Below, one piece after another: positions 35,489-46,672 of a DNA stretch of 64,000 bases. A model generated the notes under the pieces. The model did no database searches and had not been told where the DNA came from. It saw nothing but the letters and a program-made list of their open reading frames with translations. Numbering within the stretch: the first letter of the stretch is position 1; every line of letters starts with the position of its first letter. The position numbers and the translations under genes were made by a program. This stretch comes from Flavobacterium frigoris PS1. Lineage in GTDB: Bacteria; Bacteroidota; Bacteroidia; Flavobacteriales; Flavobacteriaceae. The stretch is from positions 682,001 through 746,000 of the forward strand of contig NZ_AHKF01000018.1 of assembly GCF_000252125.1 (NCBI RefSeq), read 5' to 3'.

Positions 35489-38400
35489 TTAGGTCACCCA
35501 TTTAATAAGAGTTTCCTCAATAACTCCTTTTGCGATAGGTTTTGAAATGTAATCGTTCATTCCGGTTTTTATACATTTATCTTTTTCTTCTTTTTCTGTT
35601 CCGGCGGTAACGGCTATTATAGGAATGTGTTTGCCCATTTTTAAACTTCGTATCGCTTTTGTAGCCTCGTATCCATTCATGACTGGCATTTGAATGTCCA
35701 TGAAAATGATGTCAGGAGCCAAGGATTCAAATTTAATTGAGGCTTCTTGCCCATTGGGAATTTCAAAAACACTTGCTCGCGGGAGTATGTTTTTGATTAT
35801 AGTTTTTAGTAATAACATATTGATTTTGTTGTCTTCAACAAGCATTATTTTTAAATTTTCAAATTTGGCGTCTGTCTTTAAAATAATATCATTACTAACA
35901 TAATCTGGGTTAGTAATTAGCGATGTAAATTTTTTTGATGCATTCGTACTTTTTAAATCTAGATCGAAATAAAAAGAACTTCCAACACCTATTTGGCTTT
36001 TAAGTTTTAGATGACTGCCCATAAGTCCCAACAATTTGTTTGAGATTGTCAACCCTAGGCCTGTCCCCCCAAATTTTTTGGTAGTTGAGCTATCCTCCTG
36101 TGAGAAAGCTTTAAATATTTTTTTCTTATTTATTTCCATAATTCCTATGCCTGAATCAATCACTGCAAAACGGATTCTATTAGTGGAACTATTAATTTCT
36201 TCAAGGAGTGTAACTTCTAATTTTACAAACCCATTTTCAGTAAATTTTACGGCATTTGCTAAAAGATTAATTAGAATTTGTTTGAGCCGTACAATATCTA
36301 CCCAAAAATATTTTGGAATATCTGCAGCAATATTTAGGTCTAATTGCAGCTTTTTTTGATTGGATTCATAAAATATCAAATCTATTATTTGATCCAATAA
36401 CTCTTTTACATTATATTTTTCAATATGTAGTTCAAGTTTTCCAGCTTCGATTTTCGAAAAATCAAGAATGTCATTCACAATTCCCAATAACGAATTGGCA
36501 GATTGATTGACGGTGATCATATGTTTTTGCTGAATTTCCCCCAGCTCGGTTTTCATCAATAAATCAGTAAAACCTATTATACCATTGAGCGGCGTTCTGA
36601 TCTCATGGCTCATATTAGCTAGGAATTCAGACTTTGCCTTATTAGCCGCCTCAGCATATTCACGTCCTTGTATCGCTTTTTCTGCCTCTTTCCTTTTAGT
36701 GATATCCAGCATGATGCCTTCAATATAAATGATTTTTCCATTTTTAATTACGGCGTCACCAAACTCTTCTACCCATACTATGTCACCAACTTTATTTATG
36801 ATTCGGTAGGTTAAGTGGAATGGTTCAGATTTAGATAGACTTTCCATAGATTCGTGAACAGTCTTTTTAATATCTTCTGGATGAATCAAATCTGTATAAA
36901 TTATGCGCTTTTCTAAAAAGTCAGCTTTCGTATATCCCGTTAACTTTTCAATTTCATCATTGAGATATAGTTTTGTATGGTCGCTATCATTTTCAGATAA
37001 ATAAACCGTCCCAGGTATATTATTTGCTAATAGTCTAAATTTTTCTTCGCTTTCAAATATGGCCGTTTCGTTAGCGATACTGTCAATTGAGGAGGCTATA
37101 TTTCGTGCTAGAGTCTGTAGAATTTTGACTTCATCTTCTGACCAGATTCGTTCTTTGTCTGTATTGTCAAATCCAAGAAATCCATGAAATTTGTTTTTTA
37201 TAAAGACAGGAAAAAGGATTAGTGAAATTACATCTACATTGAGTAATTTGTTTTTTAAAGAGATGTTCTTAATTTTTGGAACAGAAGCTTGATATATTTT
37301 ATTATCTAAGAGCGGTAGTAGAAGGTCCTCAAAATATTCGTACGGTAGATTTTGAAGTTGAGGATTATTATCTGTTAAACTAGTGTTGTCAAAAATCCAT
37401 CGGTATTTTTGGCTGATTGATTTCTGATCCGCATTATTTTTATAATAGTAGGCGCGATGTGATTTTGTCGCATTTCCCATTATAACCAGTACTTCAGTAA
37501 AAATGGCATCGATATCCTTACTGTTTAAGAATTTTTCGGTACACAAGGCCATTGCGGATAATAATTCGCTTTTGTAAGCTAATGTTTTTTCGGTTTTTAG
37601 CCTCATTTTAGATTCGATTGCCATAGCCAGCAAGTCTGATACGGATCGGGCAAAATTGATATCTTCATGATTCCAAAGCTTAACGTAGTCTGTTGTTTCA
37701 ATGCAAATTACTCCCTTCAGTCTTCCATTTATGATCACTGGAGTATCTAATAGTGAAGATATTTTATTTTGCGGAGCATATTTAGCACATAATTCTTTGG
37801 TCGCATCTGCGGCATATACGTCTGAAGCCACAATTTGGATTTTTTCTTGAATAGTGGCAAAATAGTTTGGGTAGTCCTCTTTGCTCATTATAAGGCCACT
37901 TTCAAACTGACCAGTGTTTAATTGATATAGATTTAGACATTTAAGCTCTTCAGGAAAACACTTCCAATAACTGGCTCGATTAGCACCTATTGTTTTGGTA
38001 GTAATCTCTAATATGTTTTTTAAGATCGTTTCAAAGTCGGCATTATTGGAATAGCTTTTTACCGTTAAGTTCCTTAATGCTTCGTTGTATTTAATTATTT
38101 TTTCCTGTCGCTCCGTTCTTTCTTTCTCAATATTTTTTACAAAAGTAATGTCTCTTGCAATAACAGAATAGCCCGTTATCACACGTTTCTCATCCCTATT
38201 AATGGATACTTTTTGCGAAATCCATATCTCTTCCCCACTTTTGTTAATGATAGGAAATTCTAACATTGGGAAGCTATTCATCTCCCAAGTTGGATTCAAA
38301 TAAAAATACTGTACATTTTGAGAATGGGAAGCGCTTATGATATCGCGAAATTTTATTTCCTTTAACTCTTGTAAATTGTAGCCAATCAGCTTTTCAGAGT

Positions 38401-39550
38401 TTTTGTTTATTAATATATATTGCCCATATTTGTCCAACTCAAAAATTATATCAGTTGCAGATTCCACAAGGTTCTTGTATGATTTTTGAATATTTATTTG
38501 ATCTGTAACGTCTTGTCCAATTCCAATATATAAATCGTCTGAGAATTTTTTATCTTTCCATTGAATGTATTTATATTCACCATTTTTGCATTTAAGTTTC
38601 CTAGTAAAAATCACATCCTCTTTAAAACCATCATGATACTTCTCCCCAAAAAACTCGGGATCTTCAGTAACTTTCCAATATCCCATTCCCATTACATCAG
38701 CTATTGAATATCCTAAAATTGGGGTGATAGTTTCACTGCAAAATACAATCTCTCCTTTTTTATTTGTTGCGAGAACTAGAGAATTTCCTTTGTTTACAAT
38801 CTCATTTGAAAACTTAAATCTATCCTTAATATTTAAGGACGTTACATGACTAATATAATTTATGATAAACACTAAAATCGAAAAATTTAATAAGATTACA
38901 GTAGTTTTAATGGGTACCAGCTCAAAAAAACTGCTGGATCCAATAAATAAAAATATAAACGCCACAAAATAGGAGTAGAGTTTTATAGGCTTAAGGACTA
39001 CATATGAAAAGAAAAAGGCAACTACAAAGGATATGATAGGAATAATATCAAAACTTAGGAAAAGAATACTTTTACATATTAAAAGAAAATAAAGGATGTA
39101 AACAGTAATAAAAATCTGTTTTATATATCGAAAAATAATTGTTTTTTTTGTACTTATAAAATAGAGTAATAATAAGACAGCGCCAATAGTTAAGTTTGAA
39201 GCCAATAAACTTTTAGGTCTAACAGAAAAAATTTCAAAATTAATTTCTGTTATTGGATTTATAATTCCTAGAAATAATAAATAAGTCTGATATTCCTTCT
39301 TTCTAATATATTCTTCATTGTTAACTTCTATAAATTTATTTGTTAAAGTTGATTTAATTTTAAAAAAATTAAAGATTAACAAACCATAACAAATAATTAA
39401 AATAGGTATTAGTACCCACTTTAAATTAATGTCGTCCTTCACAGCAGAGTACGTTATAAATGAAAGTCTCGTTTTAAGTGGAAAAGATTTCCATAAAACG
39501 AAAATGATATTTGAAATGAAAGAAAAAACAAGGGTATAGCAAAATGCCAT
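35489..39550 (-). CDS. Hybrid sensor histidine kinase with membrane, PAS, GAF, kinase and receiver domains
   Basis: This 1353-residue protein has about seven or eight N-terminal transmembrane helices (residues ~1-245), then two PAS domains (~255-475), two GAF domains (~490-850) and a third PAS with PAC motif (~865-965). The HisKA phospho-acceptor is His982 in SHEIRTP. The ATPase domain has an N-box near 1092-1103, DSGIGI at 1132-1137 and GGTGLGL near 1162. The C-terminal receiver has phospho-acceptor Asp1285 in FMDIQMP and Lys in SKP. All kinase and receiver residues are present. No response regulator or transcription factor is adjacent, so it is an orphan; its input signal is unknown. Confidence 0.93.
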   Translation of the reverse strand: MAFCYTLVFSFISNIIFVLWKSFPLKTRLSFITYSAVKDDINLKWVLIPILIICYGLLIFNFFKIKSTLTNKFIEVNNEEYIRKKEYQTYLLFLGIINPITEINFEIFSVRPKSLLASNLTIGAVLLLLYFISTKKTIIFRYIKQIFITVYILYFLLICKSILFLSFDIIPIISFVVAFFFSYVVLKPIKLYSYFVAFIFLFIGSSSFFELVPIKTTVILLNFSILVFIINYISHVTSLNIKDRFKFSNEIVNKGNSLVLATNKKGEIVFCSETITPILGYSIADVMGMGYWKVTEDPEFFGEKYHDGFKEDVIFTRKLKCKNGEYKYIQWKDKKFSDDLYIGIGQDVTDQINIQKSYKNLVESATDIIFELDKYGQYILINKNSEKLIGYNLQELKEIKFRDIISASHSQNVQYFYLNPTWEMNSFPMLEFPIINKSGEEIWISQKVSINRDEKRVITGYSVIARDITFVKNIEKERTERQEKIIKYNEALRNLTVKSYSNNADFETILKNILEITTKTIGANRASYWKCFPEELKCLNLYQLNTGQFESGLIMSKEDYPNYFATIQEKIQIVASDVYAADATKELCAKYAPQNKISSLLDTPVIINGRLKGVICIETTDYVKLWNHEDINFARSVSDLLAMAIESKMRLKTEKTLAYKSELLSAMALCTEKFLNSKDIDAIFTEVLVIMGNATKSHRAYYYKNNADQKSISQKYRWIFDNTSLTDNNPQLQNLPYEYFEDLLLPLLDNKIYQASVPKIKNISLKNKLLNVDVISLILFPVFIKNKFHGFLGFDNTDKERIWSEDEVKILQTLARNIASSIDSIANETAIFESEEKFRLLANNIPGTVYLSENDSDHTKLYLNDEIEKLTGYTKADFLEKRIIYTDLIHPEDIKKTVHESMESLSKSEPFHLTYRIINKVGDIVWVEEFGDAVIKNGKIIYIEGIMLDITKRKEAEKAIQGREYAEAANKAKSEFLANMSHEIRTPLNGIIGFTDLLMKTELGEIQQKHMITVNQSANSLLGIVNDILDFSKIEAGKLELHIEKYNVKELLDQIIDLIFYESNQKKLQLDLNIAADIPKYFWVDIVRLKQILINLLANAVKFTENGFVKLEVTLLEEINSSTNRIRFAVIDSGIGIMEINKKKIFKAFSQEDSSTTKKFGGTGLGLTISNKLLGLMGSHLKLKSQIGVGSSFYFDLDLKSTNASKKFTSLITNPDYVSNDIILKTDAKFENLKIMLVEDNKINMLLLKTIIKNILPRASVFEIPNGQEASIKFESLAPDIIFMDIQMPVMNGYEATKAIRSLKMGKHIPIIAVTAGTEKEEKDKCIKTGMNDYISKPIAKGVIEETLIKWVT

Positions 39551-39702
39551 AGATAGATTTTTATATTTTTTTAAGAAATATAACGAAAATTATTGTTAAA
39601 CCCCAAATTAATAATAATAAAAATTTGGGATTTAAGATTGTGAAAAAACAGTTCAAGTTAGAGTTTAGTGATTCTTTGAAACACTTGTTTATTTTAATAG
39701 AA

Positions 39703-40494
39703 TTAGTACTTTGGGTCTTTCACTTCCAGAAATTCATTTTGAGAGTCAAATCCAACAATTTCGCTGTACAAAGCATAATACATAGAATATGTAAAAGGAA
39801 TCGTAAAAAAGATTCCTATGCAACATCCAATGAATCCTACCATAGATGCTATCCCAGCAACAACTATAAGTCCCAAAAGTACCAATGGTTGTTTTAAAAC
39901 AAGAGTAAAACTGGAACTGATAGCATCGACCGCTTTCAGGTCAGCAAAAATAATTAGAGGAATGGTCAATAAGGTAAAAAATGATATAACAAGATTTATT
40001 AATGAGCCAATTAGTGGTACTCCAGCGTATTCTAGTACTATAGCTAAACCAGAAGTAACGCTGGAAATAAGGAGAACGGCGATAAAGAGTTCTTTAAAAT
40101 ATGGGGCTTTATAATATTCAAAGATGGTGGAAACATGGAATTCCTCATCCCTCTCCGCACAATAAGCCATTTTTATTAGGCCTGCTGCTAAAGGACTTAT
40201 TAAACATGAAAATAATACTCCCATTGACATATAAATTAATTTAAAATTTCCTGATTCCAATTGAGTTGTTATATTTTCGGGATTCATCATCTTAGCTAAT
40301 GCTGCGATTCCAAAAAATGAAATTATAACCACTGCAACTATAGCGAAAATGATAACGGAGAATATCAATATCAAGGAACCCGCATAAAGGGCTATTTTTT
40401 TATAATTTTCGAATGCAATATTAAAAACGTTGGCGAAATCTAATTGATATCCATTGGCTTTTATTTCTTCAATTCTGTTTTTTTGTGAATTCAT
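39703..40494 (-). CDS. Polytopic membrane protein of unknown function
   Basis: This 263-residue protein has a short hydrophilic N-terminus (QLDFANVFNIAFENYKKIA) followed by about six transmembrane helices and a charged C-terminal tail. The amphipathic start plus Gly-rich helices resembles the widespread glycerophosphodiester phosphodiesterase-like membrane domain proteins. In flavobacteria similar proteins have sometimes been named beta-carotene monooxygenase, without support visible here. It precedes the sensor kinase by 152 bp on the same strand and follows the nitroreductase gene by 33 bp. Confidence 0.65.
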   Translation of the reverse strand: MNSQKNRIEEIKANGYQLDFANVFNIAFENYKKIALYAGSLILIFSVIIFAIVAVVIISFFGIAALAKMMNPENITTQLESGNFKLIYMSMGVLFSCLISPLAAGLIKMAYCAERDEEFHVSTIFEYYKAPYFKELFIAVLLISSVTSGLAIVLEYAGVPLIGSLINLVISFFTLLTIPLIIFADLKAVDAISSSFTLVLKQPLVLLGLIVVAGIASMVGFIGCCIGIFFTIPFTYSMYYALYSEIVGFDSQNEFLEVKDPKY

Positions 40495-40527
40495 TTTTTG
40501 TTGGGTTATAATTGGTTGATTTGGGGG

Positions 40528-41265
40528 TTAAAGTTTAAAATAAACCTCTTCTAATGGTACTCTAAAACGTTCTCCATAGACTCCTGTTTCATCTCTGATT
40601 CCGCAAGCTATGATCATGTTTATTTCTGAAGAGTTGGGAAGATTAAGTATCTTTTTTACTCTCAAAGAGTCAAAGCCTTCCATTGGGCAGCTATCATAAT
40701 TGATGGCAGCCATACTAATCATAAAATTTTGGGCAGCAAGTGCGGCACTTTTTTGCGCTACAATACGCATGTCACTTCGTCTCGCTTCACGGTAAATAGG
40801 CTTGAATATCCCAATCGCTTGGAAAGAAATATATTTTAATGCTCCTAGAATTCCAATAAAATCAAAGTATAGGGTTGGAACTATTTTTTGGTAATAATTC
40901 AGGGCAAATTTTTCTCTTTTCGAGTATTCAGAATGTAGTTTGTCTCCATATTGCGATTTTAAAAAAGCAATGTTTGATCGTACTCTTTTCTTCCATAAAT
41001 CTTTTCTAGCTACCACGACTACCATTTGCTGGGCCGTTTTAGCAGCACTCTGATTAAAGCAAGCTCCGCTAAGTTGGCCTAGTACTTCAGTTGAAGTGAT
41101 ATGGTAAAATTCCCAAAGTTGCATATTACTACTAGTAGGAGCAAGAGAAGCCAAATGGATGCATTCTTTTACTTTTTCATCATCAAGTGATTCCTTCGTA
41201 AAAACACGTACAGAGCGACGGTAATGAATGGCTGCGCATACTGATTTTTCAGGGGTTACATCCAT
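40528..41265 (-). CDS. Nitroreductase family FMN oxidoreductase
   Basis: This 245-residue protein has the nitroreductase N-terminal signature RRSVRVF followed by LASLAPTSSNMQLWEFY, whose Ser/Asn residues contact FMN. It ends with the typical C-terminal IACGIRDE region and dimer tail. Family members reduce nitro groups, quinones or enones with NAD(P)H. The middle (about residues 90-165) is longer than in small nitroreductases. It overlaps the aldehyde dehydrogenase gene upstream by 10 bp, so the two are co-transcribed and likely handle related reactive carbonyl or nitro compounds. Confidence 0.85.
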   Translation of the reverse strand: MDVTPEKSVCAAIHYRRSVRVFTKESLDDEKVKECIHLASLAPTSSNMQLWEFYHITSTEVLGQLSGACFNQSAAKTAQQMVVVVARKDLWKKRVRSNIAFLKSQYGDKLHSEYSKREKFALNYYQKIVPTLYFDFIGILGALKYISFQAIGIFKPIYREARRSDMRIVAQKSAALAAQNFMISMAAINYDSCPMEGFDSLRVKKILNLPNSSEINMIIACGIRDETGVYGERFRVPLEEVYFKL

Positions 41266-42584
41266 TTTAATAACTTTTTTATAGTTACTAATTTATTATT
41301 GTAGGGTGCATATCGCATTGTCAGATCCAACCAGTTTGCTTTTTTAACAATTCCTTTTTTATGGGAGAAAACATCAAAACTCAAGCTTCCGTGGTAGGCC
41401 CCAATTCCGCTATGGCCTACACCACCAAAAGGCAGTCTTTTGTTAGAGAAATGAACTATAGTGTCATTAATACATCCTCCTCCAAATGAATAGGTTTGGA
41501 TTATGTTTTTCGCAAATGAATTATTTGTAGTGAAAACATACAAGGACAATGGTTTTTCATATTTAGAAACGATAACATGAATATCGGCTTCACTTTCATA
41601 AGAAAGTATGGGTAGCAAAGGTCCAAATATTTCGTCCTTCATAATAAGACTATCGAGATTAGACTCGTCAATCAATGTGGGTGCTATATAACAATTTGCC
41701 TCATCAGTATCTCCTCCAAAAATTACTTTTTCCGGTTCTATCATACTCGCTAGCCGATTCCAGTTTTTACTGTTCACAATTCTTGCAAAATCAGGAGAAT
41801 CTTGAGGCTTATTGCCATAAGCTGCCGTTATTTCATTCTTCAAGTAGTGCACGAACTGGTCTTTTATCTCTTTTTTTACCAAGATATAATCAGGGGCAAT
41901 ACAGGTTTGGCCTGCATTAATAAATTTTCCCCAAACAATCCTTTTCGCGGCTAGCTTTAAGTGAGCAGTTTCATCAACTATACAAGGGTTCTTTCCACCC
42001 AGTTCGAGTGTAATAGGAGTCAGGTTCACAGCAGCGGATTTTGCAACAATCTTACCAACGGGCACACTGCCGGTAAAGAAAATATAGTCCCAGCGTTGTG
42101 AAAGTAAATTTTGGGAAACGTCTACGCCACCTTCGATAACCTCCACATGATTGATATGAAATGTCTTTGCAATAATTTTAGCAAGTATTGCTGACGTTTT
42201 AGGCGTTAATTCAGAGGGTTTAAGGACCACTTGATTTCCCGCTGCCACTGCGGAAACTAACGGACAAAGAGCCAACTGGTAAGGGTAGTTCCAGGGAGCA
42301 ATAACTAATACCTTTCCGTAAGGTTCTTTATAGAGATAATCAGTTGAAGGGAAGTTGAGAATAGATGGAAAGACCTTTTTTGGCTTAGCCCATCTATGTA
42401 TATTTTTAATAGTATCTTTTAATTCCGAAATAACATAATTGGTTTCAGTTAAGACAGCCTCAAAAGCAGGTTTTTTGAAATCATCATATAATGCCTGAAT
42501 TATTTCGTTTTCGTGAATAATAACGTTGTTAAGAAGCTTTATTAAAGTTTCTTTTCTGTAGTCGATATTTGTTTTATAATTCAT
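41256..42584 (-). CDS. Aldehyde dehydrogenase (class 3/coniferyl-aldehyde type)
   Basis: This 442-residue enzyme oxidises aldehydes to acids with NAD(P). The APWNYPYQL substrate/cofactor block is near residue 96, the cofactor loop FTGSVPVGK at 170-178, general base Glu194 in ELGGKNP, and nucleophile Cys228 in INAGQTC. The length (shorter than 490-residue classical ALDHs) and the C-terminal membrane-proximal tail match the class 3 group, which acts on fatty or aromatic aldehydes. It overlaps the nitroreductase gene by 10 bp. Confidence 0.93.
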   Translation of the reverse strand: MNYKTNIDYRKETLIKLLNNVIIHENEIIQALYDDFKKPAFEAVLTETNYVISELKDTIKNIHRWAKPKKVFPSILNFPSTDYLYKEPYGKVLVIAPWNYPYQLALCPLVSAVAAGNQVVLKPSELTPKTSAILAKIIAKTFHINHVEVIEGGVDVSQNLLSQRWDYIFFTGSVPVGKIVAKSAAVNLTPITLELGGKNPCIVDETAHLKLAAKRIVWGKFINAGQTCIAPDYILVKKEIKDQFVHYLKNEITAAYGNKPQDSPDFARIVNSKNWNRLASMIEPEKVIFGGDTDEANCYIAPTLIDESNLDSLIMKDEIFGPLLPILSYESEADIHVIVSKYEKPLSLYVFTTNNSFAKNIIQTYSFGGGCINDTIVHFSNKRLPFGGVGHSGIGAYHGSLSFDVFSHKKGIVKKANWLDLTMRYAPYNNKLVTIKKLLKWM

Positions 42585-42657
42585 TTTAAAATTATCTCTT
42601 TAATTATTATGCAAGTTAATTTTTAAATTTCAATTATGATTTTTTCTTTAAATAAAA

Positions 42658-43347
42658 TTATAATGCATTCCATATAACTTCATTAGGGACTGGTGCAGTA
42701 ACGGATACAGCTTCTTTAGTGACAGGATGAATAAAGACTAACTTCCTGGCATGCAAGTGAATGCCTCCGTCAGGGTTACTTCTGTCAAAACCATACTTTA
42801 GGTCGCCTTTTATGGCAGAGCCAATGGCTGAAAGTTGCGCCCTGATTTGGTGATGTCTTCCCGTATGCAAATTTATTTCGAGTGCAAAATAGTTGTTAAG
42901 TTCTTTGAAAATAGTATAGTCTAAACTCGCTAATTTGCTGTCTGGCACTTCTTTAATATGCGCCTTTGAAGTGTTATTCTTTTCATTTCTTTTGATGAAA
43001 TGAACTAATTTATCCGCTGATTTTTCAGGTTTGTTTTTTACAATTGCCCAATATGTTTTTTGAGTTTCTCTATTCTTAAATAACTCATTCAATCGCGTCA
43101 GTGCCTTACTGGTTCTAGCAAAAACCACAATTCCAGTAGTGGGTCTGTCCAAACGGTGAACAACTCCAAGGAATACTTCTCCCGGCTTGTTGTATTTGTC
43201 TTTTATGTATTCTTTTACAACTTCAGATAGTGGCTTGTCTCCCGTTTTGTCTCCCTGTACAATATCACCCACACGTTTATTGACCACTATGATATGGTTG
43301 TCTTCATGCAATACCTGAAGGTTATTCTTATTCGATATCTCTTTCAT
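42658..43347 (-). CDS. RluA family RNA pseudouridine synthase
   Basis: This 229-residue enzyme converts uridine to pseudouridine in rRNA or tRNA. It carries the family block VVHRLDRPTTGIVVFAR with catalytic Asp67, and the LHTGRHHQIRAQLS motif near the C-terminus. No N-terminal S4 domain is present, as in RluA/TruC-like short members. Target site unknown. It follows the GT39 gene by 17 bp and may share its transcript. Confidence 0.92.
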   Translation of the reverse strand: MKEISNKNNLQVLHEDNHIIVVNKRVGDIVQGDKTGDKPLSEVVKEYIKDKYNKPGEVFLGVVHRLDRPTTGIVVFARTSKALTRLNELFKNRETQKTYWAIVKNKPEKSADKLVHFIKRNEKNNTSKAHIKEVPDSKLASLDYTIFKELNNYFALEINLHTGRHHQIRAQLSAIGSAIKGDLKYGFDRSNPDGGIHLHARKLVFIHPVTKEAVSVTAPVPNEVIWNAL

Positions 43348-43364
43348 TACTTAATGCTACTCTT

Positions 43365-44783
43365 TTATTTTGATACAAAAATAGAAGTTTTATAATTGCT
43401 TTCGGCTAAAACCATCTGTTCAATATATTTTTTTGGAATTTCTTTCTCCCTTTTTTTCAACGTGATTAAAATTATTTTTTTGTTGATTTTAAAAATGGAG
43501 TCAAATTGGTTTTCAGTTGTTATTAGTTGGGCTTTGCCATTACTGTAAAACTGTCCAGAATAATTTTTCTCTTTCCAATAATACAAAGGAATATCCTTGT
43601 TTTCGTTTTTTTCCATAAGTTGCTCTAGTATATACTTATCAGTATTCATTTTGTCATCAAATAGTCCAGTTGCAATTACAGTATAGGCTACAAAAGCAAT
43701 TATTGGAAAAATTAATGCAATGCGAATCAGTACTTTTTTTCTTGTGAAATCTTCCCACCAATATACCATCAAAAACATGATAGGCATCATTACTGGAAGG
43801 GTGTAGGTATGCAATATATTTTTAGAAAGCGTAAAAAATAGGGGAGTCCAAAACAACCATAAAACCAAGAAAGAAACCCAATCATTTTTTAAAATTGTTT
43901 TTCGTATTTTCCATAATTTATACAAAACGATTTGGATCCAAGGAAGTCCAAAAACGAGCATGAAAACCCAAATCATTCCTTTTGGCTGTGAGTGACCACT
44001 ACCATATAAATCACCTTTCCAACCCGGTTCGACGAATCGTTTGTAGTGTTCTCCAACTATAAAATAGTCCAGAAAACCAGGTGATTGCTGTTCTGCAAAA
44101 TAATACCAAGGCAGTCCTATTATTAATGTGATTAGAATTCCAGTGATGATTGAAAACTTAGAAAATAATTCACGAAATCTGCGTATGTCCAAGCAGCACC
44201 ATAAAAATAACGGAGGAAAAGTCAGCACCATAATAAGTGGGCCTTTTGCCAATAGTCCCAATCCCAAGGCGATAAAAAACAGATAATTCCAGTAGGTTTT
44301 CTGCTCACTCTTCATGGTTTTCCAAAACGAAATCATCATTATGGCTATACAAAATTCTAAAGCAGTATCTGTAGAAACTACCCCTGTGTGAACTAGAAAT
44401 TCAGGAGTCGTCAATAAAATAAAGCCTGGTAAATAAAAAGAAACACCGCTTTTTTTTGCCATTTTCCCCGCTATAACCAATAAGAGGATACTAAGAAGAA
44501 AAGAAGGAAATCTAGCGGCAAATTCATTAACACCAAAAACAATAAAACTACCGGCAGACAACCATGTAGATATAGGAGGTTTTGCCCAAAAAGGAATGCC
44601 ATAATCAATTTGAGGGACCACCCATTGATTTGTTTCCTGCATAATTCTGGCTATTTCAGCATATCTTGCCTCTGTTTTGTCTAATAGGGGAATCGTTGCA
44701 GTCAACAATAATCTAAACAGCGCGATAAGAATTACGGAGATATACAGAACATAAGAATTGCTTTTAAATTTCTCTACATTCAT
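43365..44783 (-). CDS. GT39/ArnT-like membrane glycosyltransferase
   Basis: This 472-residue protein has about 11-12 transmembrane helices. The first periplasmic loop carries the acidic DKTEARYAEIARIM motif typical of GT-C enzymes such as ArnT, followed by PPISTWLSAGSF. Such enzymes move a sugar from a polyprenyl-phosphate carrier to lipid A, protein or another envelope acceptor. A GT2 gene lies 18 bp upstream in the same direction and could make the polyprenyl-phosphate sugar donor. The acceptor is unknown. Confidence 0.85.
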   Translation of the reverse strand: MNVEKFKSNSYVLYISVILIALFRLLLTATIPLLDKTEARYAEIARIMQETNQWVVPQIDYGIPFWAKPPISTWLSAGSFIVFGVNEFAARFPSFLLSILLLVIAGKMAKKSGVSFYLPGFILLTTPEFLVHTGVVSTDTALEFCIAIMMISFWKTMKSEQKTYWNYLFFIALGLGLLAKGPLIMVLTFPPLFLWCCLDIRRFRELFSKFSIITGILITLIIGLPWYYFAEQQSPGFLDYFIVGEHYKRFVEPGWKGDLYGSGHSQPKGMIWVFMLVFGLPWIQIVLYKLWKIRKTILKNDWVSFLVLWLFWTPLFFTLSKNILHTYTLPVMMPIMFLMVYWWEDFTRKKVLIRIALIFPIIAFVAYTVIATGLFDDKMNTDKYILEQLMEKNENKDIPLYYWKEKNYSGQFYSNGKAQLITTENQFDSIFKINKKIILITLKKREKEIPKKYIEQMVLAESNYKTSIFVSK

Positions 44784-44801
44784 TTTCCAGCTGTTTTTAA
44801 A

Positions 44802-45560
44802 TTAAACATATTCTTTCCCATTATTTTTGTAATTTTTACTAATTTGATATAAATCAATCCACAGTTTAAAAAAGTAAGTTGTTTTTACTTTTGAATTCCC
44901 TTTTTCAATCCATGATTTTAAAGGGGCTTCATGCATTTTTTGAATAGCTTTTTCTTTCCCGAAAAGAATCATCATCCTAAAAAATATTTCAACGTCAAAA
45001 AGCCATTTTGAAATGAATTTTTTCTTAAATAAAAGCTCCGAAACTTCTTTTGTAAAAACCTTACAACCGCATTGGGTATCATATACTTTTAGATCAAGTA
45101 CTTTGGAAATGGAAGTGGCGACTATGCGCCCGATTAAAAAACGGCTATTTTGACGTTCGATTACAGAGCCAATTTTTCTAATTCGTGAGCCAAAACAAAA
45201 AACAACTTCCTCTTTTAGATAATGACTAATATCCATGAATTCCTCGAGGGTTGTTGCCAAATCGGCATCTAAATATCCTATATAGCGATGATTAAAATTT
45301 TGATTACAATAATTGATTCCCGTTCTGACTGCTTCTGCCTTTCCAGAATTTTTTATCAGGGAAACAATATGGACCTGAGTTGGATGTTTTTTTCTAAGAG
45401 TGTTAAGTACCTCAAGAGTATTGTCTGTTGAACCATCATTAACAAAGCAAATCATGCTGTCTTGAAAATTATCAAGAAATCGGGAGTATTCTAAAAAAGA
45501 AATACCTTTTTCTTCATTGTAACAAGGTATAACAATAAAAGAAGAAGGTATTTCTCTCAT
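44802..45560 (-). CDS. GT2 family glycosyltransferase (polyprenyl-phosphate sugar synthase type)
   Basis: This 252-residue GT-A enzyme has IPCYNEEKGI, VNDGSTDNT and the YLDADLATT metal-binding DxD motif, followed by the CGCKVFTKE region seen in dolichyl-phosphate glucose/mannose synthases. There are no clear C-terminal transmembrane helices. It would load a sugar from a nucleotide donor onto a lipid carrier; the GT39-like protein encoded 18 bp downstream could then transfer it. The sugar cannot be deduced. Confidence 0.88.
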   Translation of the reverse strand: MREIPSSFIVIPCYNEEKGISFLEYSRFLDNFQDSMICFVNDGSTDNTLEVLNTLRKKHPTQVHIVSLIKNSGKAEAVRTGINYCNQNFNHRYIGYLDADLATTLEEFMDISHYLKEEVVFCFGSRIRKIGSVIERQNSRFLIGRIVATSISKVLDLKVYDTQCGCKVFTKEVSELLFKKKFISKWLFDVEIFFRMMILFGKEKAIQKMHEAPLKSWIEKGNSKVKTTYFFKLWIDLYQISKNYKNNGKEYV

Positions 45561-45622
45561 TAGGGTGTGTTTTTATTGAGTAAATGTACTACGTTGTTTG
45601 TTAAGTTAACATCAATAATAGG

Positions 45623-46441
45623 TTAATACTGCTCTTTCTCATTAGGGAAGTCACTCGATTTTACATCAGCAACATACTGACTTATTGCTGTTGTCATTCC
45701 GTCATACAAATTCATATAGCGACGTAAAAACCTAGGGCTAAATTCATTATTCATTCCCAACATGTCATGGATTACAAGAACTTGTCCGTCAACACCGCCA
45801 CCAGCACCTATTCCTATTACTGGGATCGAAATGCTTTTGGCCACTTTTTCAGCCAAGTGTGCAGGTATTTTTTCCAATACTAACGCAAAACAACCTAGTT
45901 TTTCTAATAATTTTGCATCTTCCATTAATTTATCTGCTTCTTCGTCTTCTTTGGCGCGTACAGTATAAGTTCCAAATTTATAGATAGATTGTGGAGTAAG
46001 ACCCAAATGTCCCATGACAGGAATTCCGGCATTTAATATTTTTTTAATTGATTCTTTAATTTCTTTTCCACCTTCCAGTTTTACTGCATGTCCGCCACTT
46101 TCCTTCATGATTCTGATGGACGAGCGCAACGCTTCTTTAGGGTCTGATTGGTAACTTCCAAAAGGTAAATCCACAACAACTAAGGATCTTTCGATGGCTC
46201 GTACAACTGAGGAGGCATGATAGATCATCTGGTCTAAAGTGATAGGTAGGGTCGTTTCGTGCCCGGCCATAACATTTGAAGCAGAATCTCCAACTAGGAT
46301 AACATCAATACCTGCCGAATCCACAATTTTTGCCATTGTAAAATCGTAAGCGGTGAGCATGGAGATTTTTTCTCCATTATTCTTCATTTCAATTAGTGAC
46401 TTGGTAGTAACTCTTTTGTAGTCTTTTTTTGCTGCTGACAT
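45623..46441 (-). CDS. panB: 3-methyl-2-oxobutanoate hydroxymethyltransferase
   Basis: This 272-residue enzyme makes ketopantoate for pantothenate/CoA synthesis using methylene-tetrahydrofolate. It shows [34 protein letters not shown], the KLEGG substrate segment and [12 protein letters not shown]. The start at 46441 ([10 protein letters not shown]) is chosen because it matches family N-termini; the open frame runs back to 46546 but adds an unrelated stretch. No panC or panD is adjacent. Confidence 0.95.
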   Translation of the reverse strand: MSAAKKDYKRVTTKSLIEMKNNGEKISMLTAYDFTMAKIVDSAGIDVILVGDSASNVMAGHETTLPITLDQMIYHASSVVRAIERSLVVVDLPFGSYQSDPKEALRSSIRIMKESGGHAVKLEGGKEIKESIKKILNAGIPVMGHLGLTPQSIYKFGTYTVRAKEDEEADKLMEDAKLLEKLGCFALVLEKIPAHLAEKVAKSISIPVIGIGAGGGVDGQVLVIHDMLGMNNEFSPRFLRRYMNLYDGMTTAISQYVADVKSSDFPNEKEQY

Positions 46442-46672
46442 GGGATTGCTATTTTTGGCACAACTTAGGTGTCGGATTATATACTGTAAAAGTAGTGAAA
46501 CAAATTCTTTAGAAACAAAAAAAAGGGGCCGAATAAATTGCCCCATTTTATTTAAGTTCTACGCTGGATAATTGTTAAAAGTAGATTCGTCCAGTTTCTA
46601 TTCAGGTATTCAATTATTTACTTCTTATAAATAGAGATCAGATTAGCTATTTAAGACCTTCTTTACCTCTGC

